From positions 1-47,061 of the forward strand of contig NZ_AFXQ01000021.1 of NCBI RefSeq assembly GCF_000224415.1: 47,061 nt of DNA. Direction: 5' to 3'. This document shows positions 44,029 through 47,061 of the stretch, piece after piece. Source of the stretch: Citricoccus sp. CH26A (lineage in GTDB: Bacteria > Actinomycetota > Actinomycetes > Actinomycetales > Micrococcaceae). Under the pieces are notes generated by a model. It was not told where the DNA came from, did no database searches, and saw nothing but the letters and a program-made list of their open reading frames with translations. The first letter of the stretch is position 1; each line of letters opens with the position of its first letter. The translations under genes and the position numbers were made by a program.

Positions 44029-44958
44029 CTACCAGCGGGCCCGTCGCGGCACCGGCTGGCAGCGGGGACAGTATGCGGAGGACCGGTTCATGAACCGGTC
44101 CCGGACGATGGTGGACTCGCGTCCCTGCCGGGCACAGCGGCGGCAGGGCTGCCCGGCCCGCCCGTAGACGTCGAGGGAGCGGTCGAAGTAGCCGGAGTCC
44201 CCGTTCACGTTGACGTAGAGCGAGTCGAAACTGGTCCCGCCCTGGGACAGTGCCTCCGCCATGACCTCGCGCACGGCCTCGAACAACCGCGACGACTCGG
44301 TGCGGTTCAGGGTCTCGGTGGGGCGGGCGTAGTGCAACCGGGCCCGCCACAACGCCTCGTCCGCGTAGATGTTGCCGATGCCGGAGACGAGTGTCTGGTC
44401 CAGCATGGCGCGCTTGAGCCCGGTCCTGCGCAGCCGCAGCCGGCGGTGCACCGCCTCCGGGTCGAAGTCCGGGTCCATCGGGTCGCGGCCGATGTGGGCC
44501 ACGGAGGCCGGCAACAGCTGCCCGGGGCGGTCGGACGCCTCGACGAGGGGGTCCAGGAACAGTCCGCCGAAGATCCGCTGGTCCACGAAGCGCAGCTCAC
44601 GGGAGCGGTCCTCGCCGTCTCCCGCCTCCTCGGCGGGCTCGAGCAGGAGCCTGATGCGCAGGTGCCGCGGTTCAGGGTCACCGGGCTCGTTGACCAGCAG
44701 CTGTCCGCTCATGCCCAGGTGGGCGACCAGGGCCTGTGCGTCGGGCCCGCGATCTGCCAGGGGGATCCAGAGGTACTTGCCGCGCCGCTCGGGCACCGCC
44801 AACCGCGCCCCGGTGAGCCGGTCGGCGAAGTCGGCCGGGCCGGCGTCGTGGCGGCGGGTGGACCGGGCGTCGAGGACCTCCACGGCCGAGACCGGCCGGC
44901 CGGCGGCCCAGCGTTCCAGCCCCCGGCGGACGACCTCGACCTCGGGCAGTTCAGGCAC
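44029..44958 (-). CDS. mutM: Formamidopyrimidine-DNA glycosylase
   Basis: The 309-residue repair enzyme excises oxidised purines such as 8-oxoguanine. It must begin PELPEVE after the initiator, which fixes the start at GTG 44958: Pro2 is the catalytic nucleophile, Glu3 the acid, and Lys61 lies in GKYLW. A zinc finger with Cys272, Cys275, Cys297 and Cys300 ends the protein. An acidic insertion (EEAGDGED) is seen near 105-115. The gene overlaps rnc by eight bases. In many actinobacteria smc follows directly; here the glycan locus intervenes. Confidence 0.95.
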   Translation of the reverse strand: MPELPEVEVVRRGLERWAAGRPVSAVEVLDARSTRRHDAGPADFADRLTGARLAVPERRGKYLWIPLADRGPDAQALVAHLGMSGQLLVNEPGDPEPRHLRIRLLLEPAEEAGDGEDRSRELRFVDQRIFGGLFLDPLVEASDRPGQLLPASVAHIGRDPMDPDFDPEAVHRRLRLRRTGLKRAMLDQTLVSGIGNIYADEALWRARLHYARPTETLNRTESSRLFEAVREVMAEALSQGGTSFDSLYVNVNGDSGYFDRSLDVYGRAGQPCRRCARQGRESTIVRDRFMNRSSAYCPRCQPVPRRARW

Positions 44959-45715
44959 CGGCACCCGCCGGTGGTGCGCTGCGGGCCTGTGCCGCGGCGG
45001 ACACCCGCTCCCAGGAGTCGGCGGCGGCCAGTCGTTCGGCCTCCTTCTTGGACCCGCCGGAGGCCGAGGCGTAGTCGACGCCACCGATCACGAGGGTGGC
45101 GGTGAAGACCTTGTCATGGTCCGGACCGGTGGACTCCATGCGGTACTCGATGGCCCCCAGGTTCCCGCCGGCGGCGGCCTCCTGGATGAAGGTCTTCCAG
45201 TCCGTCCCGGCACCCATGGCCGAGGCGTCGTCGAGCAGCGGCAGCACGAACCGGTGCACCAGCCCGTGGGCGGCCTCCAGGCCGAGGTCCACGTAGGCGG
45301 CGCCGATCAGCGCCTCCAGGGTGTCGGCCAGTATGGAGTCCTTGTCCCGGCCACGGGTGCGCTTCTCCCCCTCGCCGAGCAGGATGGACGCGCCCACGCC
45401 GATGGACCGGGCCACGGACGCCAGGGCCCGGGTGGACACGACGGCGGCCCGCATCTTGGCCAGGTCGCCCTCCGCCAGGTCGGGGTGGGTGCGGTACAGG
45501 TGGTCCGTGACGACGAATCCGAGCACGGCGTCGCCCAGGAACTCGAGGCGCTCGTTGGTGGGCAGCCCGCCGTGCTCATAGGCGTAGGACCGGTGTGTCA
45601 GGGCAAGAGCGAGCGTCCCGGGGTCGATATCGACCCCGAGACGCTCGAGAAGGTCTTCAGTTGTCGCCCGGCCGGTCACGGCCGGCCGGTGCTCACCGGA
45701 CGAACTGGGTGCCAT
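44951..45715 (-). CDS. rnc: Ribonuclease III
   Basis: The 254-residue double-strand RNA endonuclease processes rRNA precursors and other structured RNAs. The signature ERLEFLGDA is at 55-63 (Glu58, Asp62), and the distal acidic pair is Asp131 and Glu134 ([13 protein letters not shown]). A double-strand-RNA-binding domain covers about 170-245. ATG 45715 is used; GTG 45721, directly after the rpmF stop, is an equally possible start. It overlaps mutM and is coupled to rpmF. Confidence 0.94.
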   Translation of the reverse strand: MAPSSSGEHRPAVTGRATTEDLLERLGVDIDPGTLALALTHRSYAYEHGGLPTNERLEFLGDAVLGFVVTDHLYRTHPDLAEGDLAKMRAAVVSTRALASVARSIGVGASILLGEGEKRTRGRDKDSILADTLEALIGAAYVDLGLEAAHGLVHRFVLPLLDDASAMGAGTDWKTFIQEAAAGGNLGAIEYRMESTGPDHDKVFTATLVIGGVDYASASGGSKKEAERLAAADSWERVSAAAQARSAPPAGAGA

Positions 45716-45721
45716 GGGCAC

Positions 45722-45925
45722 TCAGGCGTCGGCGACCTTGCGGCCCTTGTATTCCAGGAACAACGGCGTACCTGCGGAGTCGGTCACGACCTGGGCCTGG
45801 TGCGGCAGGCGGTAGGTGACGCGACCGTTCTCCACGGACTTCACCAGCGGGGGCACGGTGGCCTTCCACTGTGAACGGCGGGCACGGGTGTTGGAACGGG
45901 ACATCTTCCGCTTCGGAACTGCCAC
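45722..45925 (-). CDS. rpmF: Large ribosomal subunit protein bL32 (zinc-free form)
   Basis: The 67-residue basic protein begins [20 protein letters not shown] after the GTG initiator at 45925, the standard bL32 start. It has no cysteines, so it is the C-minus form that does not bind zinc and would remain functional under zinc limitation. It lies two bases after the DUF177 gene and four to six before rnc, in the conserved DUF177-rpmF-rnc order. Confidence 0.95.
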   Translation of the reverse strand: MAVPKRKMSRSNTRARRSQWKATVPPLVKSVENGRVTYRLPHQAQVVTDSAGTPLFLEYKGRKVADA

Positions 45926-45927
45926 GG

Positions 45928-46527
45928 CTATCTCTCTTCTGTCTCGTCGGATGAGGTCTTCTGGTCCGGACCGGCGGTGCCGGCCTCGGCTGGGTTGGTC
46001 AGTGCAGCCAGCGCCGCCCAGCGCGGATCCAGCTGTTCGTGGGCGTGGTCCGCGGGCGCGTCATCCAAGCGGATGCCGCAGTCGGGGCACAGGCCCTGGC
46101 ACTCGTCCCGGCACACCGGCTGGAACGGCAGGGCCGTCACCACGGCGTCCCGGAGGACGGGTTCCAGGTCCACGGTCTCGTGGACCACCAGGTGCTCTTC
46201 GTCGCTGTCACCCTCGGGGGCGGCAGTGAGGAACAGCTCCTGCAGGTCGACGGTGATCCCGTCCCGGATCGGGTCGAGGCAACGACTGCACTCGCCCACC
46301 AGCTCGGCATGCGCCTCGCCGGTGACCAGAATGCCTTCGTGGACCGATTCCAGACGCAGCTCGACGTCCACGGGAGCATGCTCCGGGATGCCGATGAGCG
46401 GAGTGGACAATGCCCCGGGGGCCGGCCACTGCTCCTCCAGGATCCTCATGGACCCCGGGCTGCGTACCAGGTCCTTGACGGATACCACCCACGCGCCGCT
46501 GGCAGCCGGGGACGATGACGCGGACAT
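45928..46527 (-). CDS. yceD: DUF177 (YceD) family protein
   Basis: The 199-residue protein belongs to the DUF177/YceD family, implicated in 23S rRNA accumulation in bacteria and plants. It has two cysteine clusters that could bind a metal: Cys80/Cys83 (GECSRCLDP) and Cys139, Cys143, Cys147, Cys150 ([13 protein letters not shown]). Of the clustered starts, ATG 46527 is chosen because GGAAGGA lies six bases upstream, while it would abut the ATG at 46533. It is immediately followed by rpmF, its usual partner. Confidence 0.9.
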   Translation of the reverse strand: MSASSSPAASGAWVVSVKDLVRSPGSMRILEEQWPAPGALSTPLIGIPEHAPVDVELRLESVHEGILVTGEAHAELVGECSRCLDPIRDGITVDLQELFLTAAPEGDSDEEHLVVHETVDLEPVLRDAVVTALPFQPVCRDECQGLCPDCGIRLDDAPADHAHEQLDPRWAALAALTNPAEAGTAGPDQKTSSDETEER

Positions 46528-46617
46528 CAGCATTCCTTCCGGTTGGACAGTTGACGACGGTTCGGACCCCCACAACGAGGAATCCGGGCAGGGAAGAACC
46601 CGCAGGACCGGCTCACC

Positions 46618-46646
46618 AGTCTAGCGGTTCGGTCCCATCGGTCCAA
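46618..46646 (-). promoter_or_regulatory. Promoter of the DUF177-rpmF-rnc-mutM operon
   Basis: On the minus strand TTGGAC (46641-46646) and TAGACT (46618-46623) are exactly 17 bp apart. The hexamers match the housekeeping consensus at four of six positions each. Placed just after the galU terminator, it would give a leader of about 85 nt. Confidence 0.55.
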
Positions 46647-46657
46647 ATGACGCACCA

Positions 46658-46687
46658 GTCCCCGCCCGCGATGACGCGGGCGGGGAC
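46658..46687 (-). terminator. galU terminator hairpin
   Basis: GTCCCCGCCCGCG (46658-46670) and CGCGGGCGGGGAC (46675-46687) form a perfect 13-bp GC stem with a four-base loop, 20 bases after the galU stop. The following minus-strand bases contain only a short T-run (CATTTGG). It isolates galU from the operon downstream. Confidence 0.75.
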
Positions 46688-46707
46688 CGGCGCGGCGCCC
46701 GGGCTGG

Positions 46708-47061
46708 TCAGATGGACGCGGCGAAGTCCTTGAGCCAGGGGCGCAGTTCGGGTCCCAGGTCCTCGCGGGCGCTGGCCAGCTCGATGACGGCCTTGAGGTA
46801 GCTGAGCTTGTCACCGGTGTCGTAGCGCTTGCCGCGGAACACCACGGCATGGACCCCGAAACCCTCCCCGGTGCCCTCGGCGAGCACCTGGAGGGCGTCG
46901 GTGAGCTGGATCTCGTTGCCCCGGCCGGGGCCGGTGCGCTGCAGGATCTGGAACACCACCGGGTCCAGGACGTAGCGCCCGATCACAGCCAGGTTGGACG
47001 GGGCGTCCTCCGCGGAGGGCTTCTCCACCAGCCCGGTCACCTTCACCACGTCCTCCGGCTC
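46708..47061 (-). CDS. galU: UTP-glucose-1-phosphate uridylyltransferase (3' part)
   Basis: Only the last 117 residues are inside the window; the frame stays open to the right edge. The sequence VTGLVEKPSAEDAPSNLAVIGRYVLDP, followed by EIQLTDALQ and GKRYDTGDKLSYLKA, is the C-terminal half of bacterial GalU, where the Lys-Pro and Asp-Thr-Gly-Asp residues bind the sugar nucleotide. It makes UDP-glucose, a donor that a glucose-containing wall polymer would need. The internal GTG at 47049 is not the start. Confidence 0.93.
   Translation of the reverse strand, partial: EPEDVVKVTGLVEKPSAEDAPSNLAVIGRYVLDPVVFQILQRTGPGRGNEIQLTDALQVLAEGTGEGFGVHAVVFRGKRYDTGDKLSYLKAVIELASAREDLGPELRPWLKDFAASI

Noticed and set aside
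47049-47061. Internal GTG at 47049 as the galU start
   Set aside because: The frame continues in conserved GalU sequence to the window edge; the gene is partial.
1-47061. tRNA, rRNA, insertion sequences, prophage or attachment sites
   Set aside because: None was recognised on either strand. The integrase-like gene is the housekeeping xerC in its normal context.

Overview
The window is 47 kb of very GC-rich chromosome. Gene content and order (fasR-fabD-fabH-acpP-fabF; rplS-lepB-lepB-rnhB-DUF2469-yraN-comM-dprA-xerC; rpsP-KH-rimM-trmD; ffh; ftsY; smc; mutM-rnc-rpmF-DUF177) are those of an actinobacterium. The protein styles and the tight GTG/ATG-TGA overlaps suggest the family Micrococcaceae (Micrococcus, Citricoccus, Kocuria or a relative). 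That placement is inferred from gene content, not from a search.

Layout. 1-5.1 kb (+): the type II fatty acid synthase operon, led by the 3' part of a PucR/FasR-type regulator. 5.1-13.7 kb (-): one long, mostly translationally coupled unit from rplS to xerC, followed by a DUF3145 gene; it combines ribosome, protein export, RNase H, natural-transformation (comM, dprA) and chromosome-resolution functions. 13.7-15.8 kb (-): trmD, rimM, a KH protein and rpsP. 16-17.4 kb: a two-module VOC dioxygenase with a palindromic operator candidate, and a 51-codon small ORF. 17.4-27 kb: the SRP GTPases ffh and ftsY around an ammonium transporter with a GlnR-type box, an MFS transporter, and smc, which is broken by a one-base frameshift in the hinge region.

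27-44 kb is an accessory cell-surface glycan locus lying between smc and mutM, which are close neighbours in many actinobacteria. It encodes UDP-GlcNAc 2-epimerase (wecB), UDP-ManNAc dehydrogenase (wecC), a Wzm/Wzt-type ABC exporter, an OafA/SGNH acyltransferase, three very large multi-domain glycosyltransferases, a small coiled-coil protein and an LCP ligase. Together they make UDP-ManNAcA, assemble a polymer in the cytoplasm, export it by ABC transporter and attach it to peptidoglycan. The best reading is a teichuronic-acid-like wall polymer; Micrococcus luteus teichuronic acid is known to contain ManNAcA and glucose. galU at the right edge would supply UDP-glucose.

44-47 kb (-): mutM, rnc, rpmF and DUF177 under a plausible promoter, then the 3' part of galU with a strong terminator. 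No tRNA, rRNA, CRISPR array, insertion sequence or prophage was seen. No gene-free stretch exceeds 300 bases.
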